Origin: Athripsodes cinereus
Lineage: Eukaryota; Arthropoda; Insecta; Trichoptera; Leptoceridae
Direction: 5' to 3'
DNA length: 64,000 nucleotides
NCBI GenBank assembly: GCA_947579605.1
Contig: OX388307.1
Span: forward strand, 6,673,237-6,737,236
Position 1 is the stretch's first letter; each line of letters opens with the position of its first letter. Of this stretch, positions 1 through 10,922 are shown piece after piece. The notes beneath the pieces are model-generated. The model was given only the letters and a program-made list of their open reading frames with translations. It had not been told where the DNA came from and did no database searches. The translations under genes were made by a program, and so were the position numbers.

Positions 1-2
1 AT

Positions 3-275
3 ATGTACCTGTACAACGCTACAAGATGGTGTGAGTATAGTAATATGATTGATGTTGGAAGACAAAATAAGGTGAAGTTATCTTCGCTTATCCTTAATAG
101 CATGAAATTCAATAGGCAAACTGGGGGGAATTTGATTGATACATCAATTGGTACCCGACCTGAAGCATCTGCGAGCTCGACTGCATGGCCCAACAACATA
201 GACAAGGAGGGACAGACTTCACGTGGAAACATTTCTTTTTCTCGGATTTTGACAAGACAGATGACACGATCATAG
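3..275 (+). CDS. possible C-terminal end of retrotransposon ORF1 (partial)
   Basis: Open frame running from the window edge to 275 and overlapping the start of the EN-RT ORF by 91 nt in another frame. Many non-LTR elements have a gag-like ORF1 whose end overlaps or abuts ORF2, so position and strand suit the end of ORF1. No CCHC knuckle or other recognisable motif is visible in the 90 residues, so this could equally be non-coding. The real start is probably upstream of the window. Confidence 0.3.
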   Translation: MYLYNATRWCEYSNMIDVGRQNKVKLSSLILNSMKFNRQTGGNLIDTSIGTRPEASASSTAWPNNIDKEGQTSRGNISFSRILTRQMTRS

Positions 276-3079
276 TTGCTCACCAGAACGTCCAAGGATT
301 GCGGAATAAACTGCATGAACTGTGTACTTCAATTGATTTAAATAGTGTTGATGTGCTCTGCCTCACAGAGACTTGGTTGGAAACATATGAAATAAGTAAT
401 TATAATACATCTACACACAATATCATGAGTAGTTATAGTAGAATTAGCACAACCAGAGGAGGATCAGTTATATACGTTAAGAATACACTCACAGCAAAAA
501 ATAGATTAGATATAGTTAAACTTTCTCAAGAAAAAATATGCGAAATGAGTTGTATTGAGATTTATAACTTTATTATCTTATCGGTATACAGGCCTCCTAC
601 TGGAAATTTTGACGCGTTTTTTAATTCTTTGGAAAGTATCATACAAAAAATTTCTCATAAAAATAGTAAAAAACTTATCATTTGTGGCGACTTTAATGTA
701 AATTTAAATGAAGTTTGTAAAGAAAGCAGTAAACTCTTAGACTTAATGCAATGTTATTTATTGACGCGTAGCATTTTTAATGCTACAAGAATTACAAAAA
801 CTTCATCCACTTGTATTGATAATATATTTACTGACACTAAATTTGACTATACTAATACTGTTAACTTTGTGAGGTCTGATCACAATGGACAATTAATTGC
901 TTTGAAGAAAGAAAACAAAATATGTAAAAACACTGTTGAGAAAAAATTCAAGTATAAAAGATTTTACAATGAACAAAACATTAATGATTTTCTTGAATCT
1001 ATGAAAGAGTACAAATGTGATTTGGATAACTTTAATGCAGAAATGGCATTCACAAATTTTTTCTCTAATTTTATAATATGTTTGAATGGTCATGTACCAA
1101 TTAAAAAAATTGAATGCAAAAATAACAGATCATCATGTCGTTGGATGACTCCCGGCATTTTGATTTCAAGAAAAAGATTATTTGATTTATATAAATTGAG
1201 AGAGAAAGTTAATTCGCAAAAGATTAAATTGTTTATTTCTAGTTATAGTAAAATATTCAAAAGAGTGTGTGATGAAGCAAAAAGATTGTTTTTCATTAAT
1301 AAAATTAAGAATTCTAAAAACGTTATCAGAACTACTTGGGATATTATAAAACAGGAAACTGGTAGAGCAAATACTCTTATCAATGACAAAACTACTAGTA
1401 GGAATAATATTCAAATTGCTGATTATTTTAATGATTATTTTATAAATGTGTGTAGGTCTCTTACAAGTGATTTGAGTGCTTCGGCTGAGAGGGCAAAAAG
1501 TTACTTGGAAAACATGAACCCTTGCACAGATGTTTTCTCGTTTGAATTTGTATCACAGAGTGACATTATTAATACATGTAAGCAAATTAAAACAAAAGAC
1601 TCTGCTGATCTGTGGGGTATCTCCACAAAATTATTGAAGCGCATCATTACTGGACTTGCTTCTAATATCGCTGATATAATAAACTTGTGTTTTAAACAGG
1701 GAATCTTTCCAAACTTATTAAAAATGGCAAGGGTCATACCCATACATAAAAACGGTGATAAAAATGATCCGGGTAACTTTAGGCCTATCTCGATACTGCC
1801 TGTGCTTAGCAAGTTGTTTGAAAGGATTGTTGCCAGCCAGGTTCTCCATTTTTTTGAAAGAAATAATTTGTTTCATCCTCAACAATTTGGTTTCCAAAAG
1901 AATAAAAGCACATCAGATGGAATAGCAAGCTTGGTACAAAATATATTGGAATCGTTTGATGAAAAACATGACATTTATGGTATTTTCTGTGACCTATCAA
2001 AGGCTTTTGATTGCGTTGACCATGAAATCCTTATCTGTAAGTTAGAATTTTATGGAATCAAGAACGCTGAAAAGGCCTTTTTTGCATCGTATCTTAAAGA
2101 AAGAAAACAACTGACAGAACTAGATAATGTTAAATCTTCTTTCGGAAATATCAACTATGGTGTCCCTCAGGGATCTATTCTTGGTCCATTATTGTTTCTA
2201 ATATATATTAATGATTTGCCCCTTTCCTTGATTCATGATGAGAAAATTATAATGTTTGCCGACGATACGTCGTTATTGATAAAGAGCACTAAAGGCGGAG
2301 AACATACACAGGCGAAAACTCTACATGCTTTAAATAAAATGGAGGGCTGGTTTTGTGATAACAATCTTGTACTGAATAAGACGAAAACTAATGCGATTCG
2401 CTTTTCTCTGAAACGGCCTATGCAAGATGATCCAGTGAATACCATGTTAAATAATAAAGAAATAGTTATTAAGGATGCATGTAAATTCCTAGGCGTTACT
2501 ATTGACAAAACATTACAATGGAGCTCACACATTGAAAATATTGCTCCAAAACTTTGTTCGGCAATCTACGCGATTAAAAAGATAAGAGAGACCTGTGGAG
2601 TAGAAGCTGCAAAATTGGTGTATTTTGCATACTTTCATAGTATCATGTCATATGGTATATTGTTTTGGGGAAACGCCCCTGACTCAAAAAGAATATTCAT
2701 TCTGCAAAAGCGAGCAATGAGAACTCTTCTTTGCATGAATTATAGGGAATCCTGCAGAACTGTATTCAGAGAGCAAGGAATCCTAACCATGGTATCACTT
2801 TTTATTTATGAATGTATATGTTATGCGCAGAAACACCTGGATAATACACCACTAAATGAAGATTTCCATAGTTATAATACCAGGTCGAAACACAAAATTA
2901 GACCAATTGAACACAGGCTCTCTAAAGTAGATCGAAGCTTTTTGTGTCTTAGTGTAAGACTGTATAACAAACTCCCAGACACAATAAAATGTGATGATGT
3001 ATTGGTCTTCCGGAGAGAAGTGAAATCGTATCTAGTTAATAAATCATTTTACACGATTGACGAAATGTTAAATGGATAA
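185..3079 (+). CDS. endonuclease-reverse transcriptase (ORF2) of a non-LTR retrotransposon, intact
   Basis: Uninterrupted 964-residue protein that would nick target DNA and prime reverse transcription there. The N-terminal part (about residues 30-235) is an APE-type endonuclease, seen as VAHQNVQGLRN, LTETWL, the GDFN motif near residue 168, CIDNIFTD and SDH. A linker rich in K/N follows. The reverse transcriptase (about 520-790) shows FRPISILPVLSKLFE, QFGFQKNKST, DLSKAFDCVDH, GVPQGSILGPLLF and the catalytic FADD near residue 692. The C-terminal part ends in the conserved SYNTRSKHK and LYNKLPD patterns of this superfamily. An in-frame TGA at 161-163 precedes the ATG at 185. No stop or frameshift is seen, which in a repeat-rich genome suggests recent activity. 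Confidence 0.93.
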   Translation: MAQQHRQGGTDFTWKHFFFSDFDKTDDTIIVAHQNVQGLRNKLHELCTSIDLNSVDVLCLTETWLETYEISNYNTSTHNIMSSYSRISTTRGGSVIYVKNTLTAKNRLDIVKLSQEKICEMSCIEIYNFIILSVYRPPTGNFDAFFNSLESIIQKISHKNSKKLIICGDFNVNLNEVCKESSKLLDLMQCYLLTRSIFNATRITKTSSTCIDNIFTDTKFDYTNTVNFVRSDHNGQLIALKKENKICKNTVEKKFKYKRFYNEQNINDFLESMKEYKCDLDNFNAEMAFTNFFSNFIICLNGHVPIKKIECKNNRSSCRWMTPGILISRKRLFDLYKLREKVNSQKIKLFISSYSKIFKRVCDEAKRLFFINKIKNSKNVIRTTWDIIKQETGRANTLINDKTTSRNNIQIADYFNDYFINVCRSLTSDLSASAERAKSYLENMNPCTDVFSFEFVSQSDIINTCKQIKTKDSADLWGISTKLLKRIITGLASNIADIINLCFKQGIFPNLLKMARVIPIHKNGDKNDPGNFRPISILPVLSKLFERIVASQVLHFFERNNLFHPQQFGFQKNKSTSDGIASLVQNILESFDEKHDIYGIFCDLSKAFDCVDHEILICKLEFYGIKNAEKAFFASYLKERKQLTELDNVKSSFGNINYGVPQGSILGPLLFLIYINDLPLSLIHDEKIIMFADDTSLLIKSTKGGEHTQAKTLHALNKMEGWFCDNNLVLNKTKTNAIRFSLKRPMQDDPVNTMLNNKEIVIKDACKFLGVTIDKTLQWSSHIENIAPKLCSAIYAIKKIRETCGVEAAKLVYFAYFHSIMSYGILFWGNAPDSKRIFILQKRAMRTLLCMNYRESCRTVFREQGILTMVSLFIYECICYAQKHLDNTPLNEDFHSYNTRSKHKIRPIEHRLSKVDRSFLCLSVRLYNKLPDTIKCDDVLVFRREVKSYLVNKSFYTIDEMLNG

Positions 3080-3579
3080 AAATGTTTATGTTTTATGCCT
3101 TGTACCTTTTTATAATTTTATTATATCTATGTTTGACGCTGTAGATCCAAACCCTTTACATTTGCGACTACATATTATATTTTACTTATTTAATTATTTT
3201 TCTCACTTGACGAAATCCTAATGGTTGGATATATTTTATGTTTTGTGTGATCGTTGCTTAATTTTGATTGACTTGTTTTTTGATATAATGTTTGTAATAT
3301 TCATTGGTTATTATATTCTACATTTGACGAGTCTAAGTGTCCGCAATATAAGGACCTAAGGACGATATGAAAAAATATAAAAATAAAATATATATAAATA
3401 TGGGCATGTGAGGTGTCAAACATCAAGATTTTTCATCAGTTATAAGCACTTTTTCTATGTAGGTATCTAACATTTTTTTGTTTCCATAATTAATTGTAGC
3501 CATATTGGTGATAAATTGTCTCAACATTTGTACATTGTTATTGATTGATTGAATAAAGTATTTATTATTATTATTATAC

Positions 3580-3846
3580 TGTTAAATAAAAAATAAAAAA
3601 AATTCTCCGAAAATTTTCTACTTCGAGAAATTTCTCGAAAAATTATTTCTTGAGAATTCCGCAACACTACATTGAGATGATAATAGTGTTTATATTGAGA
3701 TGTAACATTAAAACAATATCAATAGTTATTCATTTTATTACATAATTTAAAATTAAGTGTAAAAAATTAATGCCGATACAAGTAATAATACAAAATTATT
3801 TATGTATGGAGAATTTTAAAAATAAATACAATCTTCATGGCCTTCA
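3580..3846. other. non-coding, no gene seen
   Basis: AT-rich flank. A short imperfect inverted repeat of TTCTCGAA/TTCGAGAA type at 3598-3668, ending in GCAACACTAC, looks like the end of an unidentified DNA transposon, but the other end was not found. Confidence 0.5.
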
Positions 3847-4010
3847 GAGCCCCTAGACAAACACGTACTTGGCGATCGACTACAAACGAATTTTCGCCTA
3901 TAACTGCAACAATAACCCATAATTATATGGTACATGTAGGTAGATTGTCGAAAAGTTCGCCAGTAGCCGATCGCTAAGTACGAATATTGACAATTATTGT
4001 CTACGGGTTC
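3847..4010. mobile_element. MITE, family with GAGCCC-GTAGAC ends, copy 1
   Basis: 164-bp palindromic-ended element. The left end (GAGCCCCTAGACAA, then CTTGGCGATCG) is the inverted counterpart of the right end (CGATCGCTAAGTAC, then GTCTACGGGTTC). A near-identical 150-bp relative lies at 24247-24396. TCAGA occurs at both boundaries and may be a short target duplication whose edges overlap the inverted repeat. No coding capacity. Confidence 0.8.
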
Positions 4011-4825
4011 AGATATATAAAAATGATTGCTTTCAGAAGTAATGTCGTTTGCTCGGTATCTGAAATCGATTTTACTTTTCGCGAAGATATGCGGTTGGAT
4101 GTGACGAAAAATTCCATGTGAATTGGTTCGATAATAATTTGTTAAGTTTTTTCAATTGATGTGTTTTGATAAAATATGTCTTATCTCTTATGACTTTTAC
4201 TCTCTGAACGAGATCGGCCTTATACCTTAAGGCTTAAATTAGTACTTGCGTAGAATAAAATATACCTAGGTTTTTTTTTAAACATAGAAAAAAACGAACT
4301 ACGAACTGGAAGATTTGTGATATAAGTAATAAGTATATACTAATCTGAAAATTGGTACATTAAATTATAATCAAATGAAAAAAGTTAAGTAAGTAATAAC
4401 TAATGACACTGAATTGTTTAAAATTATAATTTCATGTTTTTTTCACTCACATTTTAACACGAAAAAAAACACCCCACCAAGTGCACTCTAAGTAATTTTT
4501 GTGATCTGAATAAAATTATATATGTGGAATTTTGGGGATACGGTTAAAAATTTCGGTAGAGTATATTTTTTGTCATAAGGGTCGAGGGTCGCAGAGCGGT
4601 CTGCAGAAAGCAGATCTCCTGGCTTCGAAACATATATTTTCAAAGAAGAGTATATTTTCATGAAAAGTGAAACCAATAATAATAAGAAGGAAGTACACTT
4701 ACATATATAATAACAGAATAGTTTAATTCAATAATTATTTCTAATTTAGTATCATAAAGAAATATTTAATTTAAAATAATAAAATGTAATGATAAATAAT
4801 ATAATAAAAAAATTAGATAATAAAA
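4011..4825. other. intergenic, nothing recognised
   Basis: AT-rich sequence with short ORFs only and no domain-like translation on either strand. Confidence 0.5.
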
Positions 4826-4975
4826 TTAAGCCCGCGTTTTAAGCTTAATGCTTTGATATCCTGTATATCTGGATAGGTAAAATTTTCCCGGTATAAGATT
4901 GCTAAGTATTTGTCTGATCATGTCTGTAATATTTGTCTGAACTTATCTGATTGTATAATACAGTATTAATATTGT
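4826..4975 (+). mobile_element. diverged non-LTR retrotransposon 3' UTR fragment
   Basis: Matches the 3' UTR of the elements at 5478-5917 (+) and 15901-16560 (-), including the shared block TTTGATATCCTGTATATCTGG, but is more diverged and lacks the poly(A) end. Confidence 0.6.
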
Positions 4976-5164
4976 AATCAGTTAAGATAAAAGATACAGC
5001 AAAAACAATAGTGAGGAATAAGGTTGCTAAATAAGGATATAAAATATTTTTTACCAAACACTTGTTTTTTACATTTTTACAGAACACTCGAAAACGTACA
5101 GAAAAGAGTGGGACACCTATTCTTTGTTGGTTGCTCCATGGTTCACTTGCAACTTTTTTTTTTA

Positions 5165-6085
5165 AAGTAAAGTAGCATTCACATTGCTTCACTTTGGATG
5201 ATCATCCAGAGTGTCAGAGTCAAACCTGTTCATCGAAAGTGAACACGTCTGTTCACACTTGTTCATCCTATGCTTTCACTGCCATGTCAACACTCTCACT
5301 CATGTTGTATGTAGTTTGACGTATTTTCGTATAAAAATAATTAAACAAATTCAAAAATGTAAAATAACACTTAAAATAAATTAATATAGCTCTCGACTGC
5401 ATAATAATTTTGTACATGATTCTGACATTCAATACAAATTCATAGAGAATTAAACAAATACACATAATATACAAACAACCGTCGCAGAAAAAATACGTAA
5501 ATATACCTACAGAACTAGCAGGAGAAATAAAAAATATTTGGCATTCTAGGTCCGTTTATATAATACCTTTAGTCATGTCAGCTACAGGGGTAACTCCGAA
5601 ATCTTTAATAAATAATTTACAAAAATTAGATTTACCGGTTAATTTGTACATAAGAATTCAAAAATCTATTATAATAAACACTTGTAATATTGTAAAAAAG
5701 TTTTTGAACACAGATATTTCAGGCACAATGCTGGTATTTTGAACCCGCGTTCTGAGCCTAATCCTTTGATATTCTGTATATCTGGATAGGTGAATTTTTC
5801 CCGGCATTAGACTGTTAAGTTTTTGTGTGACCATGACTGATCATATGGAGACTTATCTGGTTGTATAATGCTGAGAAGTGTGGATGGCAATTCTGCCGCC
5901 GCGTAAAAAAAAAAAACTTGTTTATGGTCGTTTCAGTGAAAGGACCTTTCATCAAAATTATGACGAGTGGTAATCTCTTTCCTCCGTCATCGCTAGTGAT
6001 CATTAGCAATGAAACGCCTGTTCACACCTGTTCATCTTGGAGGATCATCCGGAGTGATCACTGAAAGTGAACAAATGTGAACGCC
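5165..6085. mobile_element. short DNA transposon (family B) split by a LINE insertion
   Basis: The left part (5165-5477) and right part (5918-6085) together match the compact 349-bp element at 18404-18752, including the GCATTCACATTGCTTCACTTT end, the GATGATCATCCAGAGTG block, the AAAACTTGTTTATGGTCG block and the GTGAACGCCC end. The 440 bp between them belong to an inserted non-LTR element. Ends are imperfect inverted repeats. No target duplication is obvious here, but the 18.4-kb copy has an 8-bp one. Confidence 0.6.
5478..5917 (+). mobile_element. 5'-truncated non-LTR retrotransposon with poly(A) tail
   Basis: The first part translates to a C-terminal fragment typical of non-LTR elements (ELAGEIKNIWHSR, then a VIIPLVMSATGV-like stretch, then a QKSIIINTCNIVKKFL motif), followed by a 3' UTR and an A-run at about 5906-5917. 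A second copy on the opposite strand is at 15901-16560. It is inserted inside the family B element, as the uninterrupted 18.4-kb copy shows. Confidence 0.75.
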
Positions 6086-6091
6086 CCTTTA

Positions 6092-6178
6092 TATCTGGGT
6101 TTTGTTATAAACCCAAATACAACCTTGTACACCTTTCACAGTAAGCTACTAAAAGCTTATGTCGTGGTGACACAAGCT
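6092..6178 (-). mobile_element. tRNA-derived SINE, 3' fragment
   Basis: Matches the 3' body of the SINE family at 28266, 36446, 42068 and 49722: TTATAAACCCAAATACAACC, CACCTTTCACAGTAAGCT and a GTCGTG block. The tRNA-like head is missing. Confidence 0.75.
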
Positions 6179-6797
6179 TTTGAAGTGGTCTAAATAGAAA
6201 ATCTTAAGACTCATTTATAATAACATCGATTTCACAATATTTATACTTAATCTATTGCATTCGTTACAAGCATAGTTCTCCAGTCTTTCTCACACGGCAC
6301 AGTCCATAGTCCTCATTGCTTCAATAGCAGACTGTCCAAATCACAGAGAATTTATTATCCTCTTCCTTTTGTCCATTCTACGCTACCAGTGATGATCAAG
6401 CTTTCAACGCCCTTCTCTCGTCTTGCGACTTCTGCGAAAAACTGGAGTATAATATGTCTCGAGCGGATGGATAGAGATAAAATATAATAAGGATTAAAAT
6501 TATTGTACGTAAAATTGTAAATTGGAGACCTAAGATTCAAATTCCACTTTTACCTTCACTACGCTGTTAAACTGCAAAACTGGAATGATTACCATTGCAT
6601 CACATTTTCTAATAAGTCCTACCACTTCTAATTAACGCATGTGGTTTTCTTAATGCAATATGCGTAAATATAAATAAATGATTTATGATAAAATCAATAC
6701 TTAAATACCTATCTAGCTTTTGATTAATCTATAGGCAATTTGAAATTTTATAATTTACAGAGCTGAATTGACAATAGGTGTGATCCATCTATCTATA
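6179..6797. other. intergenic, nothing recognised
   Basis: No conserved translation, RNA gene or repeat boundary that I can support. Confidence 0.4.
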
Positions 6798-7066
6798 CAC
6801 TGAGAAAAAAACTACCGAAATTTCACAACCAATCATTGGTATGTAGGTACTATCAGATTATGACCAGAGATAGTACAAACGATTTATTAGTTCGAATATA
6901 TAATATTAATTTTCGCAAACAAGTCGTAGTTGGTAAATTTACCAACGACAAAGTTAATACTATAGATTCGTACTAATGAATCGTTTGTACTATCTCTAGT
7001 CCTAATCTGATAGTATGTAATGTACCAATGATTCGTTGTGAAATTTCGGTACTATTTTTCTCAGTG
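6798..7066. mobile_element. foldback MITE with CACTGAGAAAAA ends
   Basis: 269-bp element whose two halves are largely inverted copies. Paired blocks include CACTGAGAAAAA with TTTTTCTCAGTG, ACCGAAATTTCACAA with TTGTGAAATTTCGGT, and AGTACAAACGATT with AATCGTTTGTACT. No coding capacity; target duplication not resolved. Confidence 0.85.
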
Positions 7067-7540
7067 TTCCATCGTGGCATCTCTAACAAGTTCAGTGCAA
7101 TGAAGCAGTTTGTCCTTTGTCGCTGTTTGTAGATATTCATTATGTTTGGTATATCTCAGCGCTAAATTGAAGATTTGTGTGTCTTCATCGATGACCTTTA
7201 ATATAGATTACAAATTCAAAGGGAAGATTGGGAACGCAGTCAAACAAATTATGCGGCCAAAATAATTTCGTATCAATTAGTTAATTGTTTAACAAGAGTT
7301 GGTCAAAAAGGTTCGATCATCCGAGCCGATAAAAAGTAACAGATTCAAAATGAGCGGCTTCAATGTTGAAATAATTAATATGTCAGATGTCTTAAGAAAA
7401 CCTGTCTTTTGCAGAACACTCGAAAACTTGCAGCAAGAATAGAAAGACTATTCCTTGCCACGGATTCCATGGAACGAAAAATTTTATAGACACAAATCGT
7501 AAAAAGATAATATGTAGGTAGGAATACTTACAGTGTTGGG
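7067..7540. other. intergenic, nothing recognised
   Basis: Only short ORFs without domain similarity. Confidence 0.4.
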
Positions 7541-8030
7541 TTAGTTGGAAGATATCGAATTTTAGCGATAAACTCGCCCTCTGTAAAAAACATTAATGTT
7601 GTCGACCGAAGGTACTTGTTGGAAGTCCCTCCTGGAGACGTAATTTATGTCCAAATTTCGTCAACATGAAGACACCATCAACTTCACCTGCAGCACTGAA
7701 AAGTCTGGAGACGGCAAGAAGATCATGGATGCTGTGGGAGTCTAAGAAGTTCTACAGGATCAGAGATAATGTGAGTGTTTATCCTATAAATACTGTTTGT
7801 CTCTGTATCTTATTTTACTTTTTTACTAATCGCCTGATGATGGAGTCGAGAGTCTCCGAATACTAGTACGCGAAGTTAATAAAGTCATTTGGAAGTTAAC
7901 TACATATTGTGTTTTTTTTTTTCAATTATCTCGCCCTCTGTACATTGAATTGTATAACTGTTATTTTTATGACACTTTTTTATTTGTAATATTGTAACCA
8001 ATGTACAGTGAAGAATAAAATAAATAAATA
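7541..8030 (+). mobile_element. LINE 3' UTR/tail interrupted by another retroelement
   Basis: The flanking parts (7541-7585 and 7930-8028) form a recurrent LINE tail: GGGTTAGTTGGAAGA, GCGATAAACTCGCCCTCTGTA, CAATGTACAGTGAAGAATAAAATAAATAAAT. Related tails are at 8551, 33295, 51222 and 52070. The insertion at 7586-7929 splits this copy. Confidence 0.75.
7586..7929. mobile_element. 344-bp retroelement insertion with 13-bp target duplication
   Basis: Flanked by CTCGCCCTCTGTA at 7573-7585 and 7930-7942, as expected of target-primed retroposition. The sequence shares its start (GACCGAAGG, TGTTGGAAGTCC) and end (GTGTTTTTTTTTTCAATT) with the insertion at 17343-18026. A 35-codon open stretch from 7666 has no recognised domain. 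Family unknown: LINE, Penelope-like and SINE are all possible. Confidence 0.75.
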
Positions 8031-8550
8031 TAAAACACTAAGACCCAGAAAAATTTGAAAAAGCCCATTCATCATTTTGTCCTGGCTAGGAATCAAACGA
8101 ATGAATGAATATTATTATTTATAGTATTTACATACCCGTTTTAGTAAAACTTATCTATTGGTATTCTATCCTCTTTGTCAACCGTAAAATTATTTGTCTA
8201 ATCAATCTCTGTTGTCAGTCCGTACTAGCTCTGCTGCAGAAAGCATGGGTAATCAAAATCAGCAAAACAAAATAATTATATTAATCTCTTACGTAAGTAG
8301 GTTTTTATGTACAAAATTATACATGCCGCTAACAGGGTACGATCTAGTTAATCGGCCGCTCCGATCAAAAATAATATTTGTAATGTCATGAGCATAATTT
8401 TATTCCGATTTCCCCAATTTGGTATTGGTGATCAATCTTCCAAGTGAGAGTATTTTTAGGTCTCAGATTTCGAAATTTGATGATTCTTCTGACATCTACC
8501 CCCTTCTTTTTACCCCCCGTTGTCAGATTTTCAAAAAGGTATAGGAATAA
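8031..8550. other. intergenic, one repeat-module fragment
   Basis: No gene. Around 8485-8550 lies a diverged piece of the recurrent module (CTACCCCC, GTCAGATTTTCAAAAAGGTATAGGAAT) seen at several other places. Confidence 0.4.
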
Positions 8551-8670
8551 TTGGGTTAGCTGGAAGAGATCGCCCGTCCAATAAACGCGCCCTTAATCGT
8601 ATTTAATTCGAATGTATAACTTCAATCAAATTATTTGTAATCAATGTACAGTAAAGAATGAATAAATAAA
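8551..8670 (+). mobile_element. LINE 3' tail fragment
   Basis: GGGTTAGCTGGAAGAGATCG, a short spacer and CAATGTACAGTAAAGAATGAATAAATAAAT match the recurrent tail at 33295-33440. Confidence 0.7.
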
Positions 8671-10000
8671 TAGATACATATTTCACAATTTTCTCAGTTT
8701 TAGTAAATATTTTTTTCTCTCAATCTCAAATTTAGGTGTTAAAATTTCTACTCGAATTTTACCACATCTCATTTTTACCGCTTTGGGCCTGGCTCGTCCC
8801 CTTCCCCAGGATCGACCCTGACTGGTGATGCCTTTAGTCTAGATCCAGTGGTAGGCAATGTTTTGTAATGTCTTCACCTATTTACACCATCGCTATCTCT
8901 AATAATTAGGGTAGTATCGAGTATCAGGTTTTCGGAAAATATCGCGTAAGTATAAGATATTCAATACCCACACTTCAAGTATGTTAATTATGATATTGGA
9001 GGTCTTACTTTATAAATAAGCGTGGAGAGGACAGCTTGTTAAAATTACGTTCGTGCCAATCCCTCGGTAGCTGAGGATAATTGTTTTTAACATTTACATG
9101 AGTTTTATGGTTGTGATATATGATATAACCTCAAAAATATACCAGACATTAGAGTATACATTATTACTGTTGTGATATTTATATTTTTTTATGGAATATT
9201 TAATTTAATTTCGTAAAAAAAATTACCAGATTCCTCATGTTTATATTTTTTTAATATCGTATTTAGATTGTTTCAAGAGTAGCCCTGCTTTTTTATACGA
9301 TTGTCACTTTCCGACCATTTTATCTATCAAAGTTCTACATAGTATTCGCCCGGTCTAAATTAATTCTATACGCTCATCATTTCCGTATTCAAATTCAAAT
9401 ATGCTTATTGGAATAAATATACGTTTTTTTTAAAAACAACAATATTTTTTATAAATACACAGTAAACATATTTATTCTCTCAAATTTGAGCAGAGCTCGT
9501 GCTTTGAGGGATAGTTTCATCATTATATACATATTTTATGTGTGCTCAATCAAAGGAAAGTAAACGCAATATAAAATAAATCAATTCAATTAAAATATTT
9601 GGCAAATATAGCTATGTATTTTCTATCTTCTTTCTATCATAATATACTAGTTTAAATGGTTGTCATTCACTACATGGTGAGTTACAACATTGTCACAATA
9701 TGAAAAGTATAATATGCAATAATTACATACTTAGCTATGCTATCTGCAAATATTATGTTTCATGATATTATACTCATTACTACATATGTAGTAGTAGTCA
9801 TTAACATTAGCAGCAATGGAAGTAGTAGGTACCAGTCTGTAGTGATCTACTTATAATATTAAATTATCTTTCACTTTGCGACTTTTCTTGATCGATTATT
9901 CATTAATATATTTATTAATTATGAAATCACTTACAACAGATATCTTGATATTATTAATATTAATGTTTCCCGTTCCCAACTTTATTTTACAGATACCACA
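8671..10000. other. intergenic, nothing recognised
   Basis: AT-rich, without coding-like ORFs or boundaries of a known element. Confidence 0.4.
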
Positions 10001-10160
10001 TTGATTTCGTGACGTGGTCAGATATGGAAGAAATCACTATAAAGTGATAATCTCGCCACCGCATCTCATCACATTTTTTCTTATATAAACTGATTTGTTG
10101 ATTTTGCTATGTGAATTATGAGAATATTAAGAAGAATAAAATAAATAAATTTCTTTGTCA
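10001..10160 (+). mobile_element. LINE 3' UTR fragment
   Basis: The block GAAGAAATCACTATAAAGTG, then CTCGCCACCGCATCTCATCAC and a terminal AATAAAATAAATAAA recurs as LINE 3' ends at about 15570, 15840 and 35470. Confidence 0.6.
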
Positions 10161-10295
10161 TTGGCAGCATCAATCTTTCATCGATGTTTGTTTTTACAAT
10201 TAACCATTGTATGAGGTTATACGAGTATTATGCAAAGTTAACATTTATGAAACAACCATATAAGGTAGGTATATAAAAGACAACGTCACGTTATT

Positions 10296-10449
10296 CGGTA
10301 GTGCCCCGGACGGGAATATCAGGGCCTTTGGCATGTCGCCCGGTAGCTTGATTGGACAAAGCACACCTCGCGAAAAGAATGTGTTGCGGGTTAAATCCCG
10401 TTCGAGATTACAAATGTTTACAATCAAACCACCGTTTTCAATCTGCCTA
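10296..10449 (+). mobile_element. second tRNA-derived SINE, split by a hAT element
   Basis: Contains a pol III A-box-like TAGCTTGATTGG and, about 40 nt on, a B-box/T-arm GCGGGTTAAATCCCG with a T-loop-like TTAAATC, the spacing of a tRNA head. The body continues after the hAT insertion at 12583. Differs from the common SINE family in this window. The 3' end beyond the hAT was not delimited. Confidence 0.5.
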
Positions 10450-10922
10450 GGTACAAGTAGGGAATGCAATCCCGACTCGAGATTGACGAATCGAGATCTC
10501 GTCTCAAAATTTGGATTCGAGATTGAGTCATACGAGATCTCGTCAAATAATTCGACGAGATTTCGCGAGATCTTAATTTAATCGAGATTAGACTTCTTTT
10601 TAAAAATACCTTATTATTTTTACAAAAATAAATATTAAATTGAATAAAAACTACCTACCTATGTGACTGTTATAATTTGTTAATAAAACACAATAATATT
10701 ATTGAGAAAAATATTTAAAAAATCAACTTTTATTAAAGAAAATGTAAGTGTTGAGTCTCCATTACATTCTCCAAATTTTAGAGCACTAAATATCTTAGCA
10801 TGCTGAGTTTGTAAAGGCAGATATGCGTTTACACTATACAAACTCAGCAAGCTTCAACATTCAGTGCACTGAAATTTGGGGAATGTAGGTAATAGGCACA
10901 TTAGAAGAGATAACAAAAAGAA

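Larger units (their letters stand above)
1..3579 (+). mobile_element. non-LTR retrotransposon, 3' complete, cut at left by window edge
   Basis: Non-LTR element made of a possible ORF1 end, an intact endonuclease/reverse-transcriptase ORF (185-3079), about 490 bp of 3' UTR and a terminal ATT/TTA repeat tail at about 3556-3578 that follows AATAAAG. The repeat tail, rather than poly(A), and the single EN-RT protein fit the Jockey/CR1 superfamily; the exact clade was not resolved. The 5' end lies outside the window, so its target duplication cannot be read. Confidence 0.9.

Noticed and set aside
5861..6064. 67-codon ORF across a poly(A) run
   Set aside because: Spans the junction of a LINE 3' UTR, its poly(A) tail and the family B element; not a gene.
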